Below are positions 48,165-57,804 of a stretch of DNA of 64,000 bases, one piece after another. Source of the DNA: Mesorhizobium amorphae (GTDB taxonomy: Bacteria > Pseudomonadota > Alphaproteobacteria > Rhizobiales > Rhizobiaceae); contig NZ_JHQS01000060.1 of the NCBI RefSeq assembly GCF_014843845.1, forward strand, positions 1 through 64,000, in the 5' to 3' direction. A program made the position numbers and the translations under genes. The notes under the pieces were generated by a model that had not been told where the DNA came from, did no database searches, and saw nothing but the letters and a program-made list of their open reading frames with translations. The stretch's first letter is position 1. Every line of letters starts with the position of its first letter.

Positions 48165-48896
48165 ATGCCGCCCAAGCAGAGTTTGAAGCCAAGAATCCTG
48201 ATCGTGCTGCATCAGGAGAATTCGAGCCCCGGCCGCGTCGGCCATATGCTGCTGGAAGAGGGGTTCGATCTCGACATCCGCCGGCCGCCGCTCGGCGACG
48301 AATTGCCCGGCACGCTGGACGGCCATGCCGGGGCGGTGGTGTTCGGCGGGCCGATGAGTGCCAATGACGAGGACGAGTTCGTCCGCCGCGAGACCAACTG
48401 GCTCAACGTTCCGCTGAAGGAGAACCGGCCGGTCCTCGGCATCTGTCTCGGCGCGCAGATGCTGGTCAACCATCTCGGCGGCAAGGTCGAGGGTCATGGC
48501 GAGGGATTGGTCGAGATCGGCTGGTATCCGCTGAAAGCCACCGAAGCCGGCAAGAAGCTGATGCACTGGCCGGAGATGGTCTACCAGTTCCACCGCGAGG
48601 GGTTTTCGCTACCCAGGGATGCGACGCTGCTGGCGACCTCCGAGACCTACCCAAATCAGGCCTTCCGCTATGGCGACAATGCCTGGGGCATCCAGTTCCA
48701 TGGCGAATTGACCCGGGTGATGATGCAGCGCTGGGTGGTGCGCGGCGCGCATCGCTTCGAATTGCCCGGCGCCCAGCCGGGCCGCGACCATCTCGGCGGC
48801 CGGCTGATCTGGGACATGCATCTCAAGCGCTGGCTCGGCGAATTTTTGCAACTGATCTTCGGCAGGGCGGCTGCTGCACAGAATAAAAGCCAATAA
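48165..48896 (+). CDS. Class I glutamine amidotransferase-like protein
   Basis: 243 residues from ATG 48165. GATase1 domain with nucleophile C94 in PVLGICLGAQMLVNHLGG, oxyanion VVFGGPMSANDEDEF, and His in WGIQFHGELTRV. Resembles the GuaA-like stand-alone amidotransferases (glutamine hydrolysis or gamma-glutamyl peptide hydrolysis). Acceptor unknown. Last of the run that begins with hemC; 7 bp after terB. Confidence 0.85.
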   Translation: MPPKQSLKPRILIVLHQENSSPGRVGHMLLEEGFDLDIRRPPLGDELPGTLDGHAGAVVFGGPMSANDEDEFVRRETNWLNVPLKENRPVLGICLGAQMLVNHLGGKVEGHGEGLVEIGWYPLKATEAGKKLMHWPEMVYQFHREGFSLPRDATLLATSETYPNQAFRYGDNAWGIQFHGELTRVMMQRWVVRGAHRFELPGAQPGRDHLGGRLIWDMHLKRWLGEFLQLIFGRAAAAQNKSQ

Positions 48897-49039
48897 TTCA
48901 TAGTGGCCGAGCTTGACGACCTACGTCTGCCTGGGCGTGGACGACCGCTTTGCGCCGCATCTCGGCCGCAGAGATCAGCTTCGCCGCGTACCGCCTGGTC
49001 GACCAGATAAGCCGCGCCCGACGCGGCGAATTCGTAAAC

Positions 49040-52000
49040 CTACTCGGCGGCCGTCTCCGATGGCGCCTCTGCCGGCCCCGAAGGCTCGGCCTCGGCACCG
49101 GGCTTGCGCCGTGAAAACAGCGAGCTGAGCGTGACGTAGAACACCGGCGTCAGGAACAGGCCGACGAAGGTGACGCCGAGCATGCCGGAGAACACCGCGG
49201 TGCCGAGCGACTGGCGCATTTCTGCGCCCGGGCCTGTTGCGATCATCAGCGGCACGACGCCGAGGATGAACGAGAAGGCGGTCATCAGGATCGGCCGCAG
49301 CCTGAGCCGGCAGGCTTCGACGGCAGCCTCGGCGGCCGACAGGCCGCGTTCCTGCGCCTGCCGCGCAAATTCGACGATCAGGATCGCGTTCTTGGCGGCA
49401 AGCCCGATCAGCACGATGAGGCCGATCTGCACGAGGATGTTGTTGTCCAGCCCTCGGAGCGACACGCCGAGCAACGCCGCGAGCACGCCGAGCGGCACCA
49501 CCAGCACAATGGCGAACGGCAGCACCCAGCTTTCATATTGCGCCGCCAGCGCCAGGAACACGAACAGCACCGACAGTCCGAAGATATAGACAGCGGCATT
49601 GCCGGTGTTGCGCTCCTGATAGGCGAGTTCGGTCCATTCATAGGAGGTACCGGCCGGCAGCGTCTTTGCCGTGATCCCTTCCATCAATGCCAGCGCGTCG
49701 CCCGTGGAAACGCCGGGCGCGGCGTTGCCCTGCAGCGGCACCGAGACGTACATGTTGTAGCGCTGGACCAGCGCCGGGCCGGTGACGTCGCGGATCTCGA
49801 TCAACGTGCCGAGCGGAACCAGCGCGCCGGTCGCCGAGCGCACCTTCAGTTTCAAGATGTCGGCGCGATCGAGGCGGAACGCCTGGTCGGCCTGCGCCCG
49901 CACCTGGTAGACGCGCCCGAAAGCGTTGAAGTCGTTGACGTAGGCGGTGCCCAAATTGATCGACAGCGTCTCGAAGATGTTGGGGATCGGCACGTTCAGG
50001 ATGCGCGCCTTGTCGCGATCGATCGCCAGGAAGAATTGCGGGCTCGACGCGGAGAACGTGGTGAACACGCCCGTCAGCCCCGGCGTCTTGTTGGCCTTGG
50101 CGGCGATTTCGTAGGCAAGCGCCAGGATCTGCCGCATGTCGGCGCTGTTGCGCTCCTGGATCTGCAGCTTGAAGCCGCCGGCATTGCCGACGCCGCGGAT
50201 CGGCGGCGGCGGCAGTGCGATAATGAAGGCTTCCTTGATGCTTTGCAGGCTGCCGAACAGATTGCCGATGACCTGGGTCGCCGACTGGCCGGCTTTCAGT
50301 CGCTCGTCAAACGGCTTGAACCTGGCGAAGATCACGCCCGCATTGCTGGCGTTGGTGAAGGTCGCGCCGGAGAAGCCGGCGAAGGCGACTGCGTAGTCGA
50401 CGCCTGGCGTTTTCTGGATGATCTGCGACGCCTGCTGGATGACCGCATCGGTCCTCGACAGCGAGGCGCCGTCCGGCAACTGGACGACGACGATCGCATA
50501 GCCCTGGTCGAGCGACGGAATGAAACCGCGCGGCACCGCCTGCACCATGTAGACCGTGGCGTAGATGAGGGCCGCGAAAACGGCCAGCATGGCGGCGATC
50601 GTTATCCGGGAGCCGACCAGCACGCGGATGATGCTCGAATACCAATGGGCGACCTTGTCGAAGCCGCGATTGAAGCCGTCGGCGAGCGCCCGTCCGAACC
50701 GGGCCAGGAAAAAGCGCGGCGGTGCCGCCGCGGCGTGGTGCGGCTTGAACAGCAGTGCGGCCAGCGCCGGCGAAAGCGTCAGCGAATTGAATGCCGAGAT
50801 CGCCGTCGACACCGCGATGGTGATCGCAAACTGCAGGTAGAACTGCCCAGAAATGCCGGGGATGAAGGCTGTCGGTACGAACACGGCTATCAGCACCAGC
50901 GAGATCGCGATGACCGCCGTTCCGACTTCGTCCATGGTCAGGTGCGACGCCGGATTGGGCGCCAGCCCTCTGGCGATATTGCGCTCGACGTTTTCGACCA
51001 CGACGATCGCATCGTCGACGACGATGCCGATCGCCAGAACGAGGCCGAACAGCGTCAGCATGTTGAGCGAGAAGCCGGCGGCGTAAAGCACCGCCAGCGT
51101 GCCGATCAGCGACACGGGGATCGCCACGATCGGCACGATCGCCATGCGCCACGATTGCAGGAAGACGATGATGACGATGATGACCAGCAGCATCGCCTCG
51201 AGGATCGTCTTGTAGACCTCCTGGATCGACTCGGCGACGAACTCGGTCGGATTGTAGACAATGTCGTAGCTCAACCCCTTCGGGAAGTCGCGGGAAAGCT
51301 CCTTCATCTTGTCCTGGATCTCCGCGGCTGCGGCGAGCGCATTGGTGCCCGGCCGCTGGAAGATGGCGAGCGCCACCGCCGGTTTGCCGTTGAGATAGGA
51401 GTTGGTGACGTAATCCTTGGCGCCGAGCTCGATGCGCGCCACGTCCTGCAGCGAGATCAGGCGGCCGTCGTCGGTCGATTTGACGATCACGTATCGGAAG
51501 TCGCGTGCGTCGTTGAAGCGGCCTTGCGTGGTGACCGTGTACTGGAAAGCCGTGCCGGTGCTGGTCGGCGGCGCGCCGATCGAGCCGCCCGACACCTGCA
51601 CGTTCTGGTCGCGCAGCGCCTGCACCACATCGCCCGAGGTCATCCCCAGGGCGGACAGTTTTTCCGGATCGAGCCAGATGCGCAGCGAATATTCGCGTTC
51701 GCCGAAGATGATGAGGTCGCCGACGCCGTCGAGTCTAAGCAGTATGTCGCGCACCCGCGAGCGGGCGTAGTTCGAGACGTAGAGCTGGTCGTAGGTATTG
51801 TCGGGCGACAGCATGTGCACGACCATCATCAGGTCGGGCGAGCTCTTGGTGGTGGTGATGCCAAGGCGACGGACTTCTTCGGGCAGGCGCGGCTCGGCGA
51901 CCGACACGCGGTTCTGCACCAGCACCTGCGCCTGGTCGAGATCGGTGCCCAGCTTGAAGGTGATGGTCAGCGCCATCGCCCCGTCGCCCGACGAATAGGA

Positions 52001-52243
52001 CGACATGTAGAGCATGCCCTCGACGCCGTTGATCTCTTGCTCGATCGGCGTTGCCACCGTCGCTGCGACCGTCTCGGCATCGGCGCCGGGATACTGCGCG
52101 CGAACGACGATGGTCGGCGGCGCGATCTCGGGATATTGCGCGACCGGCAGCTGGGTATAAGCAATCCCGCCGAGGATAAGCAGGACGATCGAGACGACCG
52201 ATGCGAAGATCGGACGGTCGACGAAGAAATGTGCGAACCTCAT
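49040..52243 (-). CDS. RND multidrug efflux permease (HAE1/AcrB family)
   Basis: 1067 residues, twelve helices with two large periplasmic loops. MRFAHFFVDRPIFASVVSIVLLILG at the N-terminus, IGIVVDDAIVVVENVERNIARG with the paired proton-relay aspartates (near residue 408), and TAFSFILGVVPLMIATGPGAEMRQSLG. Trimeric proton-drug antiporter, similar in look to MexF and Brucella BepE/BepG. Its ATG overlaps the stop of the adaptor gene (ATGA). No outer-membrane factor gene follows; a shared TolC elsewhere is presumed. Confidence 0.95.
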   Translation of the reverse strand: MRFAHFFVDRPIFASVVSIVLLILGGIAYTQLPVAQYPEIAPPTIVVRAQYPGADAETVAATVATPIEQEINGVEGMLYMSSYSSGDGAMALTITFKLGTDLDQAQVLVQNRVSVAEPRLPEEVRRLGITTTKSSPDLMMVVHMLSPDNTYDQLYVSNYARSRVRDILLRLDGVGDLIIFGEREYSLRIWLDPEKLSALGMTSGDVVQALRDQNVQVSGGSIGAPPTSTGTAFQYTVTTQGRFNDARDFRYVIVKSTDDGRLISLQDVARIELGAKDYVTNSYLNGKPAVALAIFQRPGTNALAAAAEIQDKMKELSRDFPKGLSYDIVYNPTEFVAESIQEVYKTILEAMLLVIIVIIVFLQSWRMAIVPIVAIPVSLIGTLAVLYAAGFSLNMLTLFGLVLAIGIVVDDAIVVVENVERNIARGLAPNPASHLTMDEVGTAVIAISLVLIAVFVPTAFIPGISGQFYLQFAITIAVSTAISAFNSLTLSPALAALLFKPHHAAAAPPRFFLARFGRALADGFNRGFDKVAHWYSSIIRVLVGSRITIAAMLAVFAALIYATVYMVQAVPRGFIPSLDQGYAIVVVQLPDGASLSRTDAVIQQASQIIQKTPGVDYAVAFAGFSGATFTNASNAGVIFARFKPFDERLKAGQSATQVIGNLFGSLQSIKEAFIIALPPPPIRGVGNAGGFKLQIQERNSADMRQILALAYEIAAKANKTPGLTGVFTTFSASSPQFFLAIDRDKARILNVPIPNIFETLSINLGTAYVNDFNAFGRVYQVRAQADQAFRLDRADILKLKVRSATGALVPLGTLIEIRDVTGPALVQRYNMYVSVPLQGNAAPGVSTGDALALMEGITAKTLPAGTSYEWTELAYQERNTGNAAVYIFGLSVLFVFLALAAQYESWVLPFAIVLVVPLGVLAALLGVSLRGLDNNILVQIGLIVLIGLAAKNAILIVEFARQAQERGLSAAEAAVEACRLRLRPILMTAFSFILGVVPLMIATGPGAEMRQSLGTAVFSGMLGVTFVGLFLTPVFYVTLSSLFSRRKPGAEAEPSGPAEAPSETAAE

Positions 52244-53451
52244 TGCTGCAACTCGGCGGTCTCGGCCTTGGGCGGCAACGTCACCATCTCGACCTTCACC
52301 TTGGTGCCGGGCCTGGCCTGCATCAGCCCGTTGACGATGATCGTCTCGCCGCCGGTCAGGCCCTGGCGGATCACCCGGTAGCCGTCGAGAAGCGGGCCGG
52401 TGCGCACGGGCTTCGCCGACACCATCCCGGCCTCATCCACCAGGAACACGATGCGGCGATCCTGATCGGCGCCGATCGCCTCGTCGGGCACCAGCACGCC
52501 GCTATGCGGCAGCGACCCCGGCACGTTGATGCGCCCGAACATGCCTGGCTGGAGAATGCCGTCGGCGTTGAGAAACCTTGCACGCACCCGCATGGTGCCG
52601 GTCGCGTTGTCGATCCGGTTCTCGGCAAAATCGAGCTTGCCTTTGAATACCGCCTCCGCGCGGTCGGCGACGCGAACCACCACCTCGAGCCCGCCGGCGC
52701 CTTCCTGCATGCTGCCGCCGCGCTCCTTCGCGTCGCGGGCGTAGCTGAAATACAGGCGCTCATCGACGTCGAAATAGAAGTCGATCGGATCGCGCGCAAC
52801 GATGGTCGTCAGCAAGGTGGAATCCGGCTGCACGAGGTTGCCGACCGACACCAGCCGGCGGTCGATGCGGCCGGACAAGGGCGCCTTGATCTCGGTGAAT
52901 TCCATGTTCAGGCTGGCCGTCGTCAACGCAGCCGTCGCGCCCTGCATCTGCGCCTGCGCCGAAAGGTATTCCCGCCGGCGGTCGTCGACCGTCGCGGTTG
53001 AGATATTGCCGGTCTTGGCGAGTTCGTCGGCGCGATCCAGCTGCATCTTGGAGAATTCGAGCAGACTCTTGGCGACGTCCACTTGCGATTTGGCGGCATC
53101 ATAAGCCGCCTGGTACGGACGCTGGTCGATGGTGAAGAGCAGGTCGCCCTTGTTGACCAGTGCGCCGTCCTGGAAGCTGACCTTGTCCAGATAGCCGCTC
53201 ACGCGCGAACGGATGGCGACCTGGTCGACGGCTTCGAAGCGCCCGACGAACTCGTCGTCTTCGACGATTTCACGGACCACCGGCTTGGCCGCCGTCACCA
53301 CGGGTAGCTGCTGGTCCTGCGCAAACGCAGTGCTGAAAGCCATGCCGACCAGGAATGCCGCCGACACGGCGGCGCGGGCAAGCCAGCCGGCCGATCGACG
53401 GGGTCGCCCGCCCGCGTCGCGATGCAATTGCCCATTCTCTGGGGTGTCCAT
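52240..53451 (-). CDS. RND efflux periplasmic adaptor (membrane fusion protein)
   Basis: 403 residues. N-terminal membrane anchor or signal (WLARAAVSAAFLVGMAFSTAFAQD, about 22-46), barrel-sandwich and helical hairpin (VAIRSRVSGYLDKVSFQDGALVNKGDLLFTIDQRPYQAAYDAAKSQVD in outline), and beta-barrel parts (KAPLSGRIDRRLVSVGNLV). Lacks the lipobox cysteine of AcrA. Links the RND permease at 49040 to an outer-membrane channel. No regulator gene adjoins. Confidence 0.94.
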   Translation of the reverse strand: MDTPENGQLHRDAGGRPRRSAGWLARAAVSAAFLVGMAFSTAFAQDQQLPVVTAAKPVVREIVEDDEFVGRFEAVDQVAIRSRVSGYLDKVSFQDGALVNKGDLLFTIDQRPYQAAYDAAKSQVDVAKSLLEFSKMQLDRADELAKTGNISTATVDDRRREYLSAQAQMQGATAALTTASLNMEFTEIKAPLSGRIDRRLVSVGNLVQPDSTLLTTIVARDPIDFYFDVDERLYFSYARDAKERGGSMQEGAGGLEVVVRVADRAEAVFKGKLDFAENRIDNATGTMRVRARFLNADGILQPGMFGRINVPGSLPHSGVLVPDEAIGADQDRRIVFLVDEAGMVSAKPVRTGPLLDGYRVIRQGLTGGETIIVNGLMQARPGTKVKVEMVTLPPKAETAELQQ

Positions 53452-53868
53452 TTGCGTCCTCGCTCGCTGGACCCGGAGGCCGGTTGATCCGCTTCTACGC
53501 TCAGGCTTCTCGTCGAGATCAGATCACTGCAGTGTTGTGCATGGCGAGATGATCATTTTCCATGTGGGCTGAAATGTCCACCCTGTGGCTGCCCACCACC
53601 GGGCTAAAGCCAGTCGCGATTTAAAGGATTCAGGATTCCTTTGATGGACGGCTTAAGAGGCAGGTGCTGGCGCAAGGCGGCCAACGCGGCGCCGCAGTTG
53701 TTTTCAGGCAACGGCAAGCAACGTCGTTGCGGCCGAGATGGGGCGCCAGCGGAATGGCACCTTTCTGGCTAGTTCGTCCCAGAACCGGACCGTCCGTTTC
53801 TGGCCCATCTCTGCCGTTGTCGGCGCAAACTGATTTGGACCGAGCGCCGGATCCAGCGGCTTACTCAA
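53452..53868. other. Intergenic region with imperfect palindrome
   Basis: 417 bp upstream of the adaptor gene and beyond the MFS stop. I see no convincing gene. The only structure noted is CCAGAACCGGAC-C-GTCCGTTTCTGG (53779-53803), 11 of 12 pairs around a single centre base. Part of the region (53600-53760) reads like a decayed copy of some mobile sequence, but I cannot place it. Confidence 0.45.
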
Positions 53869-55104
53869 TCAGTTGCGGCTGTTGAGATGCCGCACCCGGC
53901 GTAGCTGCGGAAACAGCACCGCCCATAGACCAGCGACGGCAATCGCCCCGACGCCGCCGATCACCACCGCCGGCACGGTGCCGATCAGCGCTGCCATGGT
54001 GCCGGCGCGGAACTCGCCGACCTCGTTGGAGGCGCCGACGAAGACCTGGTTGACGGCGTTGACGCGACCGCGCACCTCGTCCGGCGTCCATAGCTGGATC
54101 AGCGTCTCCCTGATGTAGACGCTGAACATGTCGGTGGCGCCGAGGAAGGCAAGCGCTGCGATCGACAACCAGGTGATGGTCGACAGGCCGAACAGCACCG
54201 TGAAGGCGCCGAACAAAGCGACGAAGCCTAGCATGATCTTGCCGGCGTTATCGCGAAGCGGGTGCCCGGCGAGCCAGACGGCGACGCAGATGGCGCCGAT
54301 GCCTGGAGCCGAGCGCAGCAATCCCAGTCCCCAGGGGCCGAGTTCCAGAATGTCGCGCGCATAGACCGGCAACAGCGCCGACGCTCCGGACAAAAGCACG
54401 GCGAACAGATCGAGCGAGATGGCGCCGAGCACGATCTTCTCGCTCCAGATGTAGCGGAAGCCGGCAAACAGCGTCTCCATCGTCGGCTTGTCGGTGGCGG
54501 TCTGTTGGGCCGGCTTCGGAATGGTGAAGATCAGCAGGGCGGCCACCGCCATCAGGATGGCGGCGGTGGCGTAGGCAACTTCCGCCGAGAGGCCATAGAG
54601 CAGGCCGCCGGCGACCGGGCCGACGATGGTCGCCGTCTGCCAGGCGGACGAGTTCCAGGCAATCGCGTTGCCGAAATCCTCCGGCGGCACCAGATTGGCG
54701 AACAGCGAGGACGAGGCCGGTCCGAAAAAGGCACGCGCGATGCCGAACAGCGCGAGCACGGCGAAGATCGGCAGCGGGTTGACGAGACCGCGCAACGTCA
54801 AGGCCAGGAGAGCGAGTGCACAGCCTGCCTCAATCAGTGTCGACAGGGCCATGATCAGACGGCGGCCGAAGCGGTCGGCGACGACGCCGGTGACCAGCAC
54901 CAGCAGCAGCGACGGCAGGAACTGGACGATGCCGACAATGCCAAGATCGAAGGGATCGCGCGTCAGGTCGTAGATCTGCCAGCCGACCGCGACGGAGACG
55001 ATCATGGTCGCGAATGTGCCGAGGAAGCGCGCCGTCCAGTAGCTCAGGAAGGCTTTGTGCCGGAAGGCGGCATAGCGCTGGTCCGGCGATACATGGGATG
55101 TCAT
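53869..55104 (-). CDS. MFS exporter (EntS-like)
   Basis: 411 residues, twelve helices. SYWTARFLGTFATMIVSVAVGWQIYDLTRDPFDLGIVG, VVADRFGRRLIMALS (motif A), GPASSSLFANLVPPEDFGNAIAWNSSAWQTATIVGPVAGGLLYG and WTPDEVRGRVNAVNQVFVGASNEVGEF are typical of the EntS/enterobactin-exporter-like MFS group. Substrate unknown; no siderophore genes are near. ATG at 55104. Confidence 0.9.
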   Translation of the reverse strand: MTSHVSPDQRYAAFRHKAFLSYWTARFLGTFATMIVSVAVGWQIYDLTRDPFDLGIVGIVQFLPSLLLVLVTGVVADRFGRRLIMALSTLIEAGCALALLALTLRGLVNPLPIFAVLALFGIARAFFGPASSSLFANLVPPEDFGNAIAWNSSAWQTATIVGPVAGGLLYGLSAEVAYATAAILMAVAALLIFTIPKPAQQTATDKPTMETLFAGFRYIWSEKIVLGAISLDLFAVLLSGASALLPVYARDILELGPWGLGLLRSAPGIGAICVAVWLAGHPLRDNAGKIMLGFVALFGAFTVLFGLSTITWLSIAALAFLGATDMFSVYIRETLIQLWTPDEVRGRVNAVNQVFVGASNEVGEFRAGTMAALIGTVPAVVIGGVGAIAVAGLWAVLFPQLRRVRHLNSRN

Positions 55105-55265
55105 GGAGAGTGGGGGCCCGTTGCAAATAGCATTGGCCGGCGGGGCACTTCCCGGATGGGCGCTGTTCCGACCAACGAAACTTAGCAAAGTTCGGGGCGC
55201 ATATGCGTCAAAATCAGGCCAGGATCAAGGGATTTTCGCCCTCTTCCGTGGATCGCACGGGGAAG

Positions 55266-56366
55266 TTACTGCCGCAGCACCTCGGAAATGGCGTCGAGCC
55301 CACCGCGCAATTCGGCCTCCTTCGGCCAACCGAAGCCGACACGGAAAAAGCGCTTCGGCATGTCGAACCAGTGGCCGGGTCCGACATAGGTTCCGTGGTG
55401 TTCCAGAAGGTTCGCATAGAACCGGTCGAGATCGAATTCGGGGCCGACATTCAGTCTGGGAAAGCCGACAACGCCGCCCTCGGGCCGCACCCAGTCAGCT
55501 AGCGGTTCGCGGTCGATCCAGGCCTGGACGATGTCGCGGCGCCTGGCCATGTCGGGGAGCAGTGCCGCCAGGAAGGCGTCGCGGCGCTCGAGCATGCCGC
55601 GCGCGATGCCTTCGTCGATGACGCTGCCGCAAATGCCGATCTGCTCCTTGGCGGCCAGGAACGTCTCCTGCAGCCCGGCGTTGCGTGTGACCAGCCAGCC
55701 GATGCGGATGCCCGGAATGCCGAAGGCCTTGGACAGCGACGAGACGCTGATCGCCCTGGAGCTTAGCGATGCCGCCGAAGGCAGGCGCTTACCATAGGAG
55801 AGATCGCGATAGGTCTCGTCGACCAGCAGATGACATTGTCGGCTCTCGGCGAGCGCCACCAGCGCTTCGAGATCGGCTTGGCTCATCATCGTGCCGGTCG
55901 GGTTGTGCGGGCAGGTGACGCTGATCAGACGAGTGTCAGGTCGGATCGCCGCGACCACGCGGGCGACGTCGATGGCGAAGCCTTCATCGAAATCCAGATC
56001 GACATAGGAGATGGCGCAGCCGATCGCCTTGGGCGTCTCGATGTTGGTGGCGTAGTTGGGCCTGACGACGACGAGATGGTCGCGCTCGGACAGGAGCGAG
56101 GTCGAGATGATGAACAGCGCGCCGGCGGCACCCGCGGTGACCAGCACGTCGTCGGGCGAGATCCCCTCATCCTGCGCCGCGATCAGCGCCCGCAAATCCT
56201 TGTCGCCGCGATGCTCGCCATAGAACAGCGTCAGATCGGGCAGCGACAGGCCGATGTCGGAGAGCTTCTGGTCGGCGATCGAGCTTTCGGAGAGATTGTA
56301 GCGGATACGGTCGTAGCCGTATTCCTCCGGCGCCTCTTTCTCGATCACCATCCTGGCGTAGTTCAT
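55266..56366 (-). CDS. PLP-dependent aminotransferase (class I/II)
   Basis: 366 residues from ATG 56366. Fold-type I: TAGAAGALFIISTSLLSERDHLVVVRPNY, CPHNPTGTMMS, LLVDETYRDLSYG, and PLP lysine in SVSSLSKAFGIPGIRIGWLV; substrate Arg in FFRVGFGWPK. Shorter than AspC (about 396). The N-terminal RYNLSESSIADQKLSDIGL is unlike the common AspC opening. Substrate not assignable. Confidence 0.88.
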   Translation of the reverse strand: MNYARMVIEKEAPEEYGYDRIRYNLSESSIADQKLSDIGLSLPDLTLFYGEHRGDKDLRALIAAQDEGISPDDVLVTAGAAGALFIISTSLLSERDHLVVVRPNYATNIETPKAIGCAISYVDLDFDEGFAIDVARVVAAIRPDTRLISVTCPHNPTGTMMSQADLEALVALAESRQCHLLVDETYRDLSYGKRLPSAASLSSRAISVSSLSKAFGIPGIRIGWLVTRNAGLQETFLAAKEQIGICGSVIDEGIARGMLERRDAFLAALLPDMARRRDIVQAWIDREPLADWVRPEGGVVGFPRLNVGPEFDLDRFYANLLEHHGTYVGPGHWFDMPKRFFRVGFGWPKEAELRGGLDAISEVLRQ

Positions 56367-56503
56367 GGCTTCCCCCCAAACGGCCTGTTTGGTGTATCCA
56401 AGCCATAAAAGCATGAAGCCTGCCAAGGCGGATTCGCCGGCAGGCTTCTATTCCAGTCGCCGAAACAATTGGCTCAGCGCCGACCGCGCCGAGCATCGGT
56501 TGT

Positions 56504-56968
56504 TCAAGCCGCGGCTTTGGCTTTCCTGCCCCTCGCCTTGACCGGTTCCGGCGCGGCGGCCTTGCGGCCAAGGCCGATCGACTTCGCCAGCGCGGAGCGC
56601 GAGGCCGCATAGTTGGGGGCGACCATCGGATAGTCGGACGGCAGGCCCCATTTGGTGCGATAGGCTTCCGGGCTGAGGCCGAAATGAACGCCGAGATGGC
56701 GCTTCAGCGATTTGAACTTCTTGCCGTCCTCGAGGCAGATGATGTAGTCCGGCGTCACCGACCGTCTGGGGTTGACCGCGGGTACCAGCGGCGCTGCCTC
56801 GGGAACGGCCGGTTGGCCGAGGCCACTGATCGAGGCGCTGACGCTGGCGATGAGGTCGCTGAGGCCGGAAGCGGGCAAGCGGTTCTTCTCGACGTAGGCG
56901 GACACGATGTGGGCGGTGAGCTCGAGCAGGTCGATGTCTTTGCGAGCGTTATTGTTGTCGTCGGCCAA
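56504..56968 (-). CDS. mucR: Ros/MucR-family zinc-finger transcriptional regulator
   Basis: 154 residues from TTG 56968 (GGAGAG 7 nt upstream). N-terminal helix (KDIDLLELTAHIVSAYVEKNRLP) for oligomerisation, variable linker, then the prokaryotic zinc finger with ligands C78, D81, H91 and H95 (YIICLEDGKKFKSLKRHLGVHFGLSPEAYRTKWGLPSDYPMVAP). MucR proteins are H-NS-like silencers of exopolysaccharide, motility and symbiosis or virulence genes and repress themselves. The C-terminal tail is Ala/Lys-rich. Confidence 0.94.
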   Translation of the reverse strand: MADDNNNARKDIDLLELTAHIVSAYVEKNRLPASGLSDLIASVSASISGLGQPAVPEAAPLVPAVNPRRSVTPDYIICLEDGKKFKSLKRHLGVHFGLSPEAYRTKWGLPSDYPMVAPNYAASRSALAKSIGLGRKAAAPEPVKARGRKAKAAA

Positions 56969-57084
56969 TTTATCTCTCCGTCGGTGGGGGGTGGTGGCAC
57001 TCCTAGTCGGCAAATCTGCTCGGCGCAATGACTTCGTGCCACATCACACGTAATTTTGAACAACTATACTGAATCGTAATACTA

Positions 57085-57786
57085 TCAGACGATCAGCGCC
57101 TTGTCGCGCCACAGTCGAAATCCGCCTTCGAAGGCGCGCGTATTGTCGCCGCGCCGCGAATCAGCAGGCAATTCGTCGAGCTTGTCGACATTGCCGCCGC
57201 CGATGACCACATAGTCGGGCTGCATGGCGGCGCGAAGCCGGTCGACAATATCGAACACGTATTTGCGCCATTTCTTCTTGCCGCGTTTGTCAAGGCCGCG
57301 CTCGCCGACATAATCCTCGAAGCTGCCGCCCTTCTTGTAAGGAAGGTGCGCCAGCTCCATCGGCTGGGCGACATTGTCGACGATCATCGCCGCACCCAGG
57401 CCGGTTCCCAGGCCAAGGAAAAGCATGCGGCCGCCCTCGTAGCTGCCGATGGCCTGCATCAGCGCGTCGTTGACAACTTTCACCGGCTTGCCGAAGGCGG
57501 CGGCGAAATCGTAGCCGGCCCAGCCCTTGCCGAGATTGGCGGGGTCTATCATCGGCCGGTTGTGGGTCACCGGGCCGGGATAACCCATCGCGACGACGTC
57601 ATAGGGCAGGCCCTCGGCCAGCGTCTTCACTGCCGCGATCATTTGCTGCGGCGTAAGGCCAGGTCCGGAATCGGCGCGGCGCTCCTCGCCGCCGGCGCTG
57701 GTCAGGATCTTGACGTGCGAGCCGCCGATGTCGATCGAGAGCACGATCTGTTCGCCGTCTGCCGTCGGCTTTGCCGTCTTGGCCAT
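57085..57786 (-). CDS. ppgK: Polyphosphate glucokinase (ROK family)
   Basis: 233 residues. Phosphorylates glucose using polyphosphate and/or ATP. Phosphate motif LSIDIGGSHVKILTSAGG (16-33), catalytic Asp in VNDALMQAIGSYEGGRMLFLGLGTGLGAAMI, and YVGERGLDKRGKKKWRKYVFDIVDRL, which matches polyphosphate glucokinases rather than ordinary ROK glucokinases. Follows zwf 18 bp downstream, feeding glucose 6-phosphate to it. Confidence 0.88.
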   Translation of the reverse strand: MAKTAKPTADGEQIVLSIDIGGSHVKILTSAGGEERRADSGPGLTPQQMIAAVKTLAEGLPYDVVAMGYPGPVTHNRPMIDPANLGKGWAGYDFAAAFGKPVKVVNDALMQAIGSYEGGRMLFLGLGTGLGAAMIVDNVAQPMELAHLPYKKGGSFEDYVGERGLDKRGKKKWRKYVFDIVDRLRAAMQPDYVVIGGGNVDKLDELPADSRRGDNTRAFEGGFRLWRDKALIV

Positions 57787-57804
57787 CGCTTTGCCTCCGG
57801 GAGA

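Noticed and set aside
48898..49098. Leftward frame ending AAKLISAAEMRRKAVVHAQ next to the RND stop
   Set aside because: The short stretch looks protein-like, but the frame starts inside the RND gene, has no ribosome binding site, and cannot be tied to a family.
49538..52381. 947-codon open frame antisense to the RND permease
   Set aside because: Arg/Asp/His-rich translation with no protein-like segments; it mirrors the GC-rich codon pattern of the real gene on the other strand.
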